Source: JAWXBT01 sp964523015 (lineage in GTDB: Bacteria > Bdellovibrionota_C > UBA2361 > J135). Taken from it: a DNA stretch of 6,425 bases. The DNA is taken from assembly GCA_964523015.1 (NCBI GenBank), contig CAZFXN010000088.1:1-6425 (forward strand). Reading direction: 5' to 3'. Positions 1-5,944 of this stretch are shown here, piece after piece; the stretch's first letter is position 1; every line of letters starts with the position of its first letter. Both the position numbers and the translations under genes were made by a program. Below the pieces are notes generated by a model, which was not told the origin of the DNA, did not search any database, and saw nothing but the letters and a program-made list of their open reading frames with translations.

Positions 1-58
1 TATACACATCTTCATTCACTAAATATGTGTCCACCAATTCGGGGGAAGATCAGTCCAC
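1..58 (-). mobile_element. Possible terminus of an IS element running off the window
   Basis: Read on the minus strand from 58 leftward, the sequence starts TGGACTGATC, then a C-rich run, then GAATTGGTGGACAC. From memory this layout (TG start, C-rich run, GGTGGACA box) resembles the ends of some IS3-family elements. ATG codons follow about 40 bases in (GTGAATGAAGATG), where an orfA start could lie. The opposite end, the target duplication and the transposase are outside the window, so this rests on the resemblance of one end. No terminator hairpin for the neighbouring gene is visible here. Confidence 0.35.
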
Positions 59-75
59 ATGCAGGGCTAAGAATA

Positions 76-507
76 TTAATTCCGCAACGACAGTCGAAGA
101 ATAAATAAAAAGCGAAGGCTCCAGCCAATAGTTCTAATCCAGTTAGTCTTAATCAGCTCAGCAATTAGTTCGGTATTAAATCCGCTCTGAAGCTGTTGGT
201 GAATTGGTGTTTGAATCAAGAAAGTAGAGAGCCATAATACCAATATAATTAGTCCTGAAATAAGAAATCCTATCTCTCTTTGCCCGCGCTGATAGAGTAA
301 TCCATAAGTTGTAATCTCCAATAGCATCAAAGGTAAAACAATTATGGTAATTGCTTCCTGGTGAAATACTTCGAAAAGAGGAAAGCGAGCTGCGTCTATA
401 TATTCAAAGCTTGGATAGTGAGCTAATTGAACGATCCAGATAACAGCACACATTGCAGTGGTTGCGCTCAGATGTAGCAGGCTGACTAATTTATAATTTA
501 ACTTCAT
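76..507 (-). CDS. Small four-helix membrane protein, unknown function
   Basis: This is a 143-residue integral membrane protein with four likely membrane segments, at about residues 8-28, 51-72, 79-99 and 125-141. Polar residues in or beside the segments could be functional: H30 in HYP, H49, E64, a PxH at 101-103, and a TNWIRT motif at 121-126. From memory it resembles a small family of bacterial hypothetical membrane proteins with the same HYP and NWIRT motifs; I know no established function. The start is well supported: AGGAGG lies 6 bases upstream, inside the end of the preceding gene, and ATG overlaps that gene's TGA (ATGA). It is the last gene of the three-gene operon and ends in TAA. The coupling suggests it works with the flavoprotein and the peroxiredoxin-like protein, perhaps as a membrane anchor or electron-carrier partner (inference). 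Confidence 0.8.
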   Translation of the reverse strand: MKLNYKLVSLLHLSATTAMCAVIWIVQLAHYPSFEYIDAARFPLFEVFHQEAITIIVLPLMLLEITTYGLLYQRGQREIGFLISGLIILVLWLSTFLIQTPIHQQLQSGFNTELIAELIKTNWIRTIGWSLRFLFILRLSLRN

Positions 508-1727
508 AATGCTCCTCCTAAGTCTAGCCCGCTACGAACGGCACTCTCAATTGAAGCTGAGTGATACTTAGTCATTCCGATTATATCTCCGCAAAGAAGG
601 ACGCCAGCGGGTAGTTTTAGATTGGTCAATAAAATTGTCGCCTGATCTATTTGGTCTGGCAACGCACCTTGAATTATGTAGGAAGCAATAAAGCGGGGCT
701 CTGATCCGGGGAACCATTCTGAAACTTCTTTTCTAATTTCAGCAGCTGATGGCAGCTCGGGCACAGAGGAAGAAGAAAGCACAGATACACTTAAGAGCTC
801 AGTGCCAATTGGCGCATAGCTAGAAGACACTGACGAGAGCATAGCGACATTGTTGATAAACCCTCTCCCGGAGCCGTTGAGAGCCAAAATTCTTCTGATT
901 TCAGGTATCGGATTACTTTCAAAGTAGAAACAATAAACAGTTCTTGATTTTGGTAAAGCCAAAGATGGTAAAAGAGTTTTCAATGAATCTACATCAAGAG
1001 CAAGCACAATTTGCTTTCCTGAGATAATCTCACCATCACCTAACGTAACCTGGCCAGCGCTCAGCTTAACAACTTTTCTTCCGAGTAAAACGAGCTCATT
1101 GGGTAAGGGCAGAGCTAACCTCCGAGAGATCTCTCCCATCCCCCCATTTGGAAGTTGGGCAAGACCTTGCGAAAAACCTGAAAAGACGTTTTTGAATGCC
1201 TGCGACGATGTAGTTAGTTCGGATTCCAGAAAAATGCCCCCTAGAAACGGCCGGAAAAACTGCTCTATAATAGAGCGACTAAAGCCGCGGCTAACGAGTT
1301 CCTCCAATATTGATTCGGAACTGAAAGGTTTAGCGCTTAGGCTATCGATTCTGAGCAAGAGCATTCGGAGCTTATCTAGCACGGTTCCAATCGGGGAAAT
1401 TAAGGTCTTCAAGGCGTATCTTGGCTCTCTGAGCGGATCGCAAAGAGCATGAAGTCCTGTATCCGTTTTAATCAGAGCTCCGGAATAAAAAGAGTTGAAC
1501 TGTGGAGTAAGTTCACCCAAAAGAGCAAGAGTTTTGGAATAAGAGGAGTTGAAAACTTGAAATCCTCGATCGAGTATAAAGTTATTAACTCGATCACTTT
1601 TTACTCTCCCACCCAGAGAATCTGAGCCTTCAAGCAAAAGAAAGTCCCTGCCTCGCTCTTGCAATGCCCTGGCGCAAGAAATCCCTGCAACTCCGCCGCC
1701 AACGATAATGACTTCCGTATTTAGCAT
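504..1727 (-). CDS. FAD-dependent amine-oxidase/desaturase-like oxidoreductase
   Basis: This 407-residue flavoprotein belongs to the amine oxidase / protoporphyrinogen oxidase / phytoene desaturase-like superfamily. The N-terminal dinucleotide-binding fold is clear: VIIVGGGVAG at 6-15, the acidic residue E33 ending the second strand, and GGRV at 39-42. An ILDRGFQVF segment follows at 51-59. The C-terminal flavin motif is present as LLCGD followed by a SIESAVRSG helix, roughly residues 378-401. The middle (RPFLGGIFL, about 158-166) is the substrate domain. I see no membrane segment or signal peptide, so the protein is probably cytosolic or peripheral. The substrate cannot be read from sequence; a lipid, carotenoid or amine are all possible. 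ATG lies one base after the stop of the upstream gene and has no strong ribosome site of its own, which suggests coupling. The TGA stop overlaps the next gene's ATG. It appears intact. Confidence 0.87.
   Translation of the reverse strand: MLNTEVIIVGGGVAGISCARALQERGRDFLLLEGSDSLGGRVKSDRVNNFILDRGFQVFNSSYSKTLALLGELTPQFNSFYSGALIKTDTGLHALCDPLREPRYALKTLISPIGTVLDKLRMLLLRIDSLSAKPFSSESILEELVSRGFSRSIIEQFFRPFLGGIFLESELTTSSQAFKNVFSGFSQGLAQLPNGGMGEISRRLALPLPNELVLLGRKVVKLSAGQVTLGDGEIISGKQIVLALDVDSLKTLLPSLALPKSRTVYCFYFESNPIPEIRRILALNGSGRGFINNVAMLSSVSSSYAPIGTELLSVSVLSSSSVPELPSAAEIRKEVSEWFPGSEPRFIASYIIQGALPDQIDQATILLTNLKLPAGVLLCGDIIGMTKYHSASIESAVRSGLDLGGAL
514..519 (-). promoter_or_regulatory. Shine-Dalgarno site for the small membrane protein gene
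   Basis: AGGAGG on the minus strand ends 6 bases before the ATG at 507. It is built into the codons for the last residues (LGGAL) of the flavoprotein gene. With the ATGA stop/start overlap it indicates translational coupling. Confidence 0.8.
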
Positions 1728-1728
1728 C

Positions 1729-2631
1729 TTAGATCGGGCAACTGAAAGCTTGTCTTAAGTCGGACTCGTTACTAATACTCTCTGGTCGATATGCATAAAC
1801 AATCTTGCCCTTATTTATGATAAAAGTTCCAGGCATTTGAAATCCATCCCCGACCAAAGGACCAACTCCGATACCTTTTTTAAGCAGGGCTCGTAATCCA
1901 CCTAAAAATACTTTAGCTCCGAAAACCTGAGAAGGCCTGCCTCGTCCGAGTCCGAAGGCTCTGTAAAGCTCAAGATCAGGATCGGATATCGAGGTCTTAT
2001 TCGGAAAGCAGTCTAGGTATTTCGAGGCCATATCTTTTTCAACCATATGCACAAAAGCGAGATTATATAGACTTAGTTGAGAAGACTTTTGCAAGTCAAA
2101 GAGAATCTCCTTGCAAAAAGTACAGCCAAAGTGCCTTAAGAAGACTAGAAGAACTGGCTTAGAGTATGAGAGTGAAACTAAGCTTACAGAGCTTTGAGAA
2201 GCTATTCGCTCGAGTTGATTTAATGCAATATTTTCATCATGGTTCAACAGTTGATTGTAAGAGTCATATTCTTTAAATGCTGCGCTAAGAATTAAAATAA
2301 ATGGGAGCCACCAGATAAGATCATTGGTGAGAATCGTCCAACCAAAACTAGGGGGAAAAACTCCGCGATAGAGGGCATAAATAAACCCTATTGGCCCGAA
2401 AACTTTCCCGAGTAATCCGACCAATACGATCGGCCAGTACCTTAGGGGATTTAAGCTCGCAATCAGGTAGCCGATTCCGTAAACCCNNNNNNNNNNAGCA
2501 ATATCGGACCACTCAAAAAGCTTGTTAGGTGCTAAAATAACAAATGCACCCCAGATGGCGTTGTAAAGCCCTGCTAGAAGGAGCACCAGGCTCATCCAGG
2601 GGCGATAAAATTTTAGGTTAGTAGTATTCAT
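1729..2631 (-). CDS. Membrane domain fused to a peroxiredoxin-like (AhpC/TSA_2, SelL-type) domain
   Basis: This two-part protein has 300 codons as assembled. Residues 13-118 are hydrophobic, with about four membrane segments and conserved-looking stretches LLGKVFGPIGF (73-83) and LTNDLIWWLPF (101-111). From memory these match a bacterial membrane-protein family. Residues 140-290 form a thioredoxin fold of the AhpC/TSA_2 (PRXL2/SelL-related) group. The redox motif is C170-T-F-C173 after RHFG, with a cis-proline-like MPGTF at 266-270. The expected role is thiol-disulfide or peroxide chemistry at the membrane (family knowledge); the substrate is unknown. It is the first gene of the operon, and its TAA stop lies one base before the flavoprotein ATG. 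Ten N at 2487-2496 fall after residue 45, so 3-4 residues are unknown and the true gap may be longer. The ribosome site is weak (CGGA about 8 bases before ATG). Confidence 0.85.
   Translation of the reverse strand: MNTTNLKFYRPWMSLVLLLAGLYNAIWGAFVILAPNKLFEWSDIAXXXXVYGIGYLIASLNPLRYWPIVLVGLLGKVFGPIGFIYALYRGVFPPSFGWTILTNDLIWWLPFILILSAAFKEYDSYNQLLNHDENIALNQLERIASQSSVSLVSLSYSKPVLLVFLRHFGCTFCKEILFDLQKSSQLSLYNLAFVHMVEKDMASKYLDCFPNKTSISDPDLELYRAFGLGRGRPSQVFGAKVFLGGLRALLKKGIGVGPLVGDGFQMPGTFIINKGKIVYAYRPESISNESDLRQAFSCPI
2487..2496. other. Assembly gap (10 N) inside the membrane domain
   Basis: A run of exactly ten N interrupts the membrane domain of the peroxiredoxin-like fusion. A round number like this is normally a scaffolding placeholder, not a measured length. 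The frame happens to continue across it, but the true number of missing bases is unknown. Confidence 0.95.
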
Positions 2632-2822
2632 GATTCAATCCGTCATACTAAAAGTTAACCATAACAGTTGAGGCATTTTTGGTCTATGAGCGAGTGAACT
2701 AAAGTTAACGAGAGCTATCTGACGTCAAAGATATTAGTAATGGGCCTTCTTCTGGATAACCGAGACAATGTCGCTCAGCCAATCTAATTTCCACTGTGCT
2801 TTCAGTGAATCTCGGGATAATC
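2632..2822 (-). promoter_or_regulatory. Intergenic leader of the three-gene redox operon
   Basis: These 191 bases separate the DUF2237 gene from the operon and should hold its promoter if it is transcribed separately. A minus-strand TTGACG (2728-2723) could be a -35 box, but no good -10 sits at the right spacing. A TAGTAT (2652-2647) is a weak -10 candidate with no clear -35. Two near-identical direct repeats lie between 2647 and 2709. No rho-independent terminator is visible after the DUF2237 gene, so read-through into the operon is possible. Confidence 0.35.
2647..2709. repeat. Paired direct repeats ACTAAA(A)GTTAAC, possible operator
   Basis: ACTAAAAGTTAAC at 2647-2659 and ACTAAAGTTAAC at 2698-2709 differ by a single A. 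Their right ends are 50 bp apart, close to five helical turns. Each contains the palindrome GTTAAC. They lie 16-79 bases upstream of the first operon gene, so they could be a pair of regulator-binding sites. No named operator is recognised. Confidence 0.3.
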
Positions 2823-3251
2823 TCAGCCAGGTGATTGGTGCTTCTTCAAGGTATCTAATGATATAAATTCAAGCGCTTTAGAGCTCGTAGCTTCAAGGTC
2901 TATCGGTGGAGCCAGCCCTGCTTGTTCTGCCTCTTTCCAACGCAGAGCACAGAGACACCACTTGTCTCCTGCCTTTAATCCGGGGAAATTATACTCGGGG
3001 CGAGGGGTTTGGAGATCGTTGCCGCGAGACCTAGTGAAATCGAGAAACTCCTTCGAGACAGTTGCTGCTATGACATGGGTGCCAAGGTCATCCGGGCCAG
3101 TGCGGCAATATCCATCTCGGTAGTAACCAGTGACTAACTGAGTACAGCATATTTTAAGTGGTGAACCGATTACATTCTTCTGTATTTGCTCTGCCAAAGC
3201 GAACTCCACTTGTAATAGAACTAGAATGATTCCTGCAACTAAATTATACAT
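2823..3251 (-). CDS. DUF2237-family protein with a predicted signal peptide
   Basis: This 142-residue protein is recognisable as DUF2237 from its core: NVIGSPLKICC (26-36), TGYYRDGYCRTGPDDLGTHV (41-60), FTRSRGNDLQTPRPEYNFPGLKAGDKWCLCALRW (72-105), and AGLAPPIDLEAT. The family's biochemical function is not established. Cysteines at 35, 36, 49, 99 and 101 could bind a metal or form disulfides. The first 20 residues are a hydrophobic stretch ending FALA before EQ, a good signal peptidase I site, so the mature protein would be periplasmic or exported. Many DUF2237 proteins I recall begin directly at the conserved core, so the leader is notable. The start has GGAG 8 bases upstream. It begins 41 bases after the photolyase stop on the same strand, so the two are probably co-transcribed. 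The TGA stop matches the family's usual C-terminus, so the gene looks complete. Confidence 0.87.
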   Translation of the reverse strand: MYNLVAGIILVLLQVEFALAEQIQKNVIGSPLKICCTQLVTGYYRDGYCRTGPDDLGTHVIAATVSKEFLDFTRSRGNDLQTPRPEYNFPGLKAGDKWCLCALRWKEAEQAGLAPPIDLEATSSKALEFISLDTLKKHQSPG

Positions 3252-3292
3252 TTATCAAACTCCACTGTGATCGTAACTGTTGTTAAGAGCAA

Positions 3293-4813
3293 TTAAAAAT
3301 TGAATGTCATCTGTCTAGAGCTGTTTTCAGTAGTCCTTCTTCTAGATCTTGCAGTATGCTTTTTGCGACTGCCAAGTTTATCATTAACTGATTGAGCAAT
3401 CTGCCGAAAATCTGATGTTTTCCAGCGAGTAGAGATCTCTAACCGCGCACGTTTCGTAGATATGATATGATCCACTATCGGCCGAGGATAGCTTTTAGGT
3501 GGGGAGTCCATGAGCCATGGTTGATGAATCCAATGATTTGATACATTCGCCAGCTCTGGTATGTAGGATCTAATAAAACTACCTTGAGGATCGTGATCAA
3601 GTGATTGTTTTATCGGATTATAGATTCGCAAAGCATTTATACCTGTAACCCCTGACTGCATTTGTAACTGAGAGTAATGGATGCCAGGCTCATAGTCAGT
3701 AAAAAGTTGTGCAAGAATTGGCGCTGTTTGTCTCCAGTCTAGCCATAAATGGTAGCTAGCGAATGAAACAATCAGCGCTCGCATTCGAAAAGTAATCCAT
3801 CCATTTTGAGGCAAAGAACGCATGCAGGCATCTACCAGTGGGTACCCGGTCTGTCCGGTTTTCCAAGCTTCTAAAAAATCATCTCTATGGAAAGGCTCAC
3901 GCATACCATCAAAAGCCGGGTGAATTGAGCGAAACTCGATTTCAGGTTGTTGTTCTAGTTTCTGGATAAAATGACAGCGCCAGGCTAAGCGCGACATAAA
4001 TGCGATCAAATTGCGTCTCCAGTACTTCGCGCTGTCTTCTTCTATGCCCTCTAGCGTTCTTAATTTTTCTCTGGTTAGTTGCTCAACCTCTCTTACTGCA
4101 AGCGTTCCATAAGCCAGATGCGCGCTTATACGTGAACAGTGTCGGTCTGAAATGCCTGGTTTGGAGATAGCTCTCAGGTAATGAGCACCGCGCAATTTTA
4201 AAAACGAATCTAGGGTAGCTATCGCTTCTTCCCGGCCACCACGTTGTACTTTGCCGACGGATCCCACGCCAAATAAAAGACTATTCTTCGCCGGTAAATC
4301 GTCACTTGACACCTCTGATAATATTCTAATTTCATGAGGGGCGTAAACGACTGTTTGTGCCAGACGAGCAGCTCGATTTTTTTACCAGCCGTTGCGATCT
4401 TTTAGACGCCGCACTACACCTCCCGATGGCGTCTCGTGCCAAGCGATATTATGTGCCCGACACCATCGTGCAACCCGAGTATCTCTAGAATAGGTCCAGG
4501 CGTTTCCGGTTTCCTCATGAGACCATAAAACGATATTTCGATAGCAAGCACGAATACCTTAAAATACTTCGACCGCATCTCCAATACGGATTACTAATGG
4601 AGCGCCAAACTTTAAAAGAGCATTGTTTAAAGACAACAAGCAGTCATGTATAAAACACCAATGACGACGTGAAACATCGGGTAACTTAAAATATTCGGGC
4701 TCTACGATATAGAGCGGCAGGACCAGGCCCGTATGCGCTGCTTGTGCAAAGGGTTGGTGATCATGCAATCTCAGGTCGCGTTTAAACCACACTATATTTA
4801 AGGGAGTTTCCAT
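3293..4813 (-). pseudogene. phr: Deoxyribodipyrimidine photolyase/cryptochrome, interrupted by two in-frame stops
   Basis: Read straight through, this frame is 506 codons, the normal length for a class I photolyase/cryptochrome-family protein (light-driven repair of UV pyrimidine dimers using FAD). The N-terminal antenna domain starts LNIVWFKRDLRLHDH at codon 5 and continues to WSHEETGNAWTYSRD. The FAD-binding half has SRISAHLAYGTLAVREV, GQTGYPLVDACMRSLPQNGW, DYEPGIHYSQLQMQSGVTGINALRIYNP and a normal end (QMTFNF, TAA). Two TAA codons interrupt it: codon 85 (4561-4559, after VEVF) and codon 144 (4384-4382, after RNGW). There is no frameshift, and the sequence between and after the stops still fits the family. 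A GTG at 4312 (codon 168) could start the C-terminal half but has no clear ribosome site. Recent inactivation or assembly error is most likely. A MITE-like repeat lies 35 bases upstream of the ATG. Confidence 0.85.
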
Positions 4814-4827
4814 TTATCTAGATACAA

Positions 4828-4863
4828 CACAATATTTAAATGGATAGTCTAGTGCTCTGTAAA
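4828..4863 (-). promoter_or_regulatory. Possible photolyase promoter with its -35 inside the repeat element
   Basis: On the minus strand TTTACA (4863-4858) is followed after 18 bases by TTAAAT (4839-4834), and the photolyase ATG begins at 4813. The -35-like hexamer belongs to the terminal repeat of the adjacent MITE-like element. The -10 match is only 4 of 6, so this is a weak prediction. No Shine-Dalgarno is visible before the ATG. Confidence 0.25.
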
Positions 4864-4998
4864 ATAAGTTTTACTCTTTCTAAATTATGATTCAACCACA
4901 AAGACCACTAAGACCAAACAGTTAGAAAGGGATTAAGCTCCTTTGTGGTCTTAGTGGTCTTTGTAGTTGGCAGGATAATTTATTTTACAATGTACTAG
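4849..4998. mobile_element. MITE-like element with nested inverted repeats, 150 bp
   Basis: The outer arms 4849-4870 and 4977-4998 match as inverted repeats at 18 of 22 positions (both begin CTAGT and share TGTAAAATAA). Inside them, 4893-4916 and 4946-4969 form a second inverted repeat matching at 23 of 24 positions, built on CAAAGACCACTAAGACCA. The tip holds AAAGG and CCTTT around a 9-base loop. The whole sequence could fold into one long hairpin. It codes for nothing evident and lies between the 5' ends of two divergent genes, so it is not a terminator. The inner arm resembles widely dispersed bacterial palindromes of the type CTTTGTGGTCTTTGTGGTT (from memory). A non-autonomous transposable repeat is the best explanation. 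I saw no convincing target-site duplication. Confidence 0.65.
4893..4969. repeat. Inner long inverted repeat (24-bp arms)
   Basis: The arms are 4893-4916 and 4946-4969, with one mismatch (CAACC against CAACT in the same orientation). The arm itself is an imperfect tandem of the word AAGACCA, which occurs twice (AAAGACCACTAAGACCA). The 29-base centre contains a short extra stem, AAAGG/CCTTT. Confidence 0.85.
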
Positions 4999-5107
4999 TC
5001 TACCTAACGCGACTTATTGTTTGAGCATAGGTCATCAACTAAATGAGAACCAGAGCATGCGAAGAAATGGGTGAGGAAAGGCAAGGCTGTCTATGTAGGC
5101 ATCAAAA

Positions 5108-5764
5108 TTGGTTTATTTTCTCTTTCTTTTACAAGAATCATCAGGCTGTCTTGGCGAAGTAATTATTATGGGCACCTTCCTTAGTGCTGCTGTTTTTGTC
5201 TCTCCACTGCGAGGGGTTCGCCGCTCCATCGCAATCAACTTTTGTTTTCTCGTCGCATTGATGATTACAGCGCTCGGCCCAATTGCCACCATTACGGCAA
5301 CGTATCTGCCGACCTTGGTTCATGTACTTTTATTCACTGGGCTCTTTGTGCTCTACGGAGCCTTAAAAGGAGACAGGTTTTAGGGATATCTCTCGGTACT
5401 ATTTTTTATTACCTGCACTGTTCTAACCATTCCAAATTTAGGTGTGAGCGGTCCAACGGGCGTGTCTGAATACGTTTTAAGGAGCGTTGCGCCATTTCAA
5501 GAAGATTACACAGAGCTTACGAAGACTTTTGGATTTCTTTATGATTGGGATGGAGTGACCACTTATATGAGGTTAATGGCTTTTGCCCATACCTATCACT
5601 ATCTCAACTGGTTTTCTAAAGCGAGCGTGATTGAATGGCATCAAATCTCCTCGCGGCGCTTGCGTGATATAGTTTCGATCTAGTTAACAGCGCTTCTTAT
5701 CTATGGAATTGATTTTCTGGAGTGTGCTGTCAGTATTAAGGTGGAGTTGGTGATGGGTTTTTAA
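5108..5764 (+). pseudogene. Degraded multi-helix membrane protein gene of unknown function
   Basis: A single frame carries recognisable protein sequence interrupted by stops. It opens at a TTG at 5108 or an ATG at 5168, has TAG at 5381-5383, resumes GYLSVLFFITCTVLTIPNLGVSGPTGVSEYVLRSVAPFQ, has TAG at 5681-5683, resumes LTALLIYGIDF, and ends at TAA 5762-5764. Hydrophobic segments lie at codons 17-38, 41-65, 68-87 and 94-108. From memory, YMRLMAFAHTYHYLNWFSKASVIEWHQISSRRL resembles a family of bacterial membrane proteins in which the residue at the second TAG is tryptophan (TGG to TAG). Its function is unknown to me. The N-terminal part is missing: a stop at 5096-5098 closes the frame upstream. 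No Shine-Dalgarno fits the available starts. After about codon 205 the resemblance fades. It is divergent from the photolyase and flanked by a MITE-like repeat and an IS. Confidence 0.6.
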
Positions 5765-5898
5765 TTGATATTTGACTTGCTGTTTCGTTCGGCGAGTTCT
5801 ACCAGGTACCATTAGCGAATCTTTGATGCGCGGGATTGTAGGGCGCGCTGGCAAGAATGTCAGTTCCAATAGATCGGCCGATCGACAAGAATAGTAGT
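5765..5898. other. Unexplained spacer between the membrane pseudogene and the IS
   Basis: These 134 bases lie between the end of recognisable pseudogene sequence and the probable IS left end. Minus-strand frame 5869-5684 is open for 61 codons from a TTG, but it overlaps the pseudogene, has no ribosome site and matches nothing I recognise. A perfect 12-bp palindrome, GATCGGCCGATC, lies at 5872-5883. It may be the decayed 3' end of the membrane gene or residue from other insertions. Confidence 0.4.
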
Positions 5899-5923
5899 TG
5901 TCTCGTCCTGAAATAGGTTGACA
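5899..5923 (+). repeat. Probable left terminal inverted repeat of the IS
   Basis: The sequence starts TGTCTCGTCCTGAAATAGG and ends TTGACA. The position and TG start fit an IS3-family end, but its partner lies outside the window. The TTGACA at 5918-5923 has no good -10 at the right distance, so I do not call a promoter. Confidence 0.4.
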
Positions 5924-5944
5924 CCTAAAAGGGAGTGTTGACCA

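Noticed and set aside
1099..1452. 117-codon plus-strand open frame
   Set aside because: It lies wholly antisense to the intact flavoprotein gene, has unremarkable sequence and no supporting start signal.
2734..2870. Coding-like minus-strand frame (WLRLSRDSLKAQWKLDWL and following residues) after the DUF2237 gene
   Set aside because: It has no ATG, GTG or TTG start and no ribosome site, it overlaps the DUF2237 C-terminus, and I recognise no family.
3293..4813. TAA read as an amino acid (changed genetic code or programmed readthrough)
   Set aside because: TAA is the normal end of the small membrane protein, the peroxiredoxin-like protein and the photolyase itself, and the second decayed gene uses TAG. 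Pseudogenisation or sequence error is simpler.
4849..4998. Bidirectional transcription terminator
   Set aside because: The hairpin lies between the 5' ends of two divergent genes, lacks a U-run, and has an extra outer repeat pair that fits a transposable repeat better.
5047..5109. Plus-strand stretch AKKWVRKGKAVYVGIKIG as a transposase or membrane-protein remnant
   Set aside because: It looks coding, and a +1 shift would join it to the membrane pseudogene, but it is too short to assign and follows a stop at 5044-5046.
5684..5869. 61-codon minus-strand open frame
   Set aside because: It opens at TTG without a ribosome site, overlaps the end of the membrane pseudogene and resembles no family I know.
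5872..5883. Perfect palindrome GATCGGCCGATC as an operator or attachment site
   Set aside because: A single 12-bp palindrome with no associated gene or second copy; chance is sufficient.
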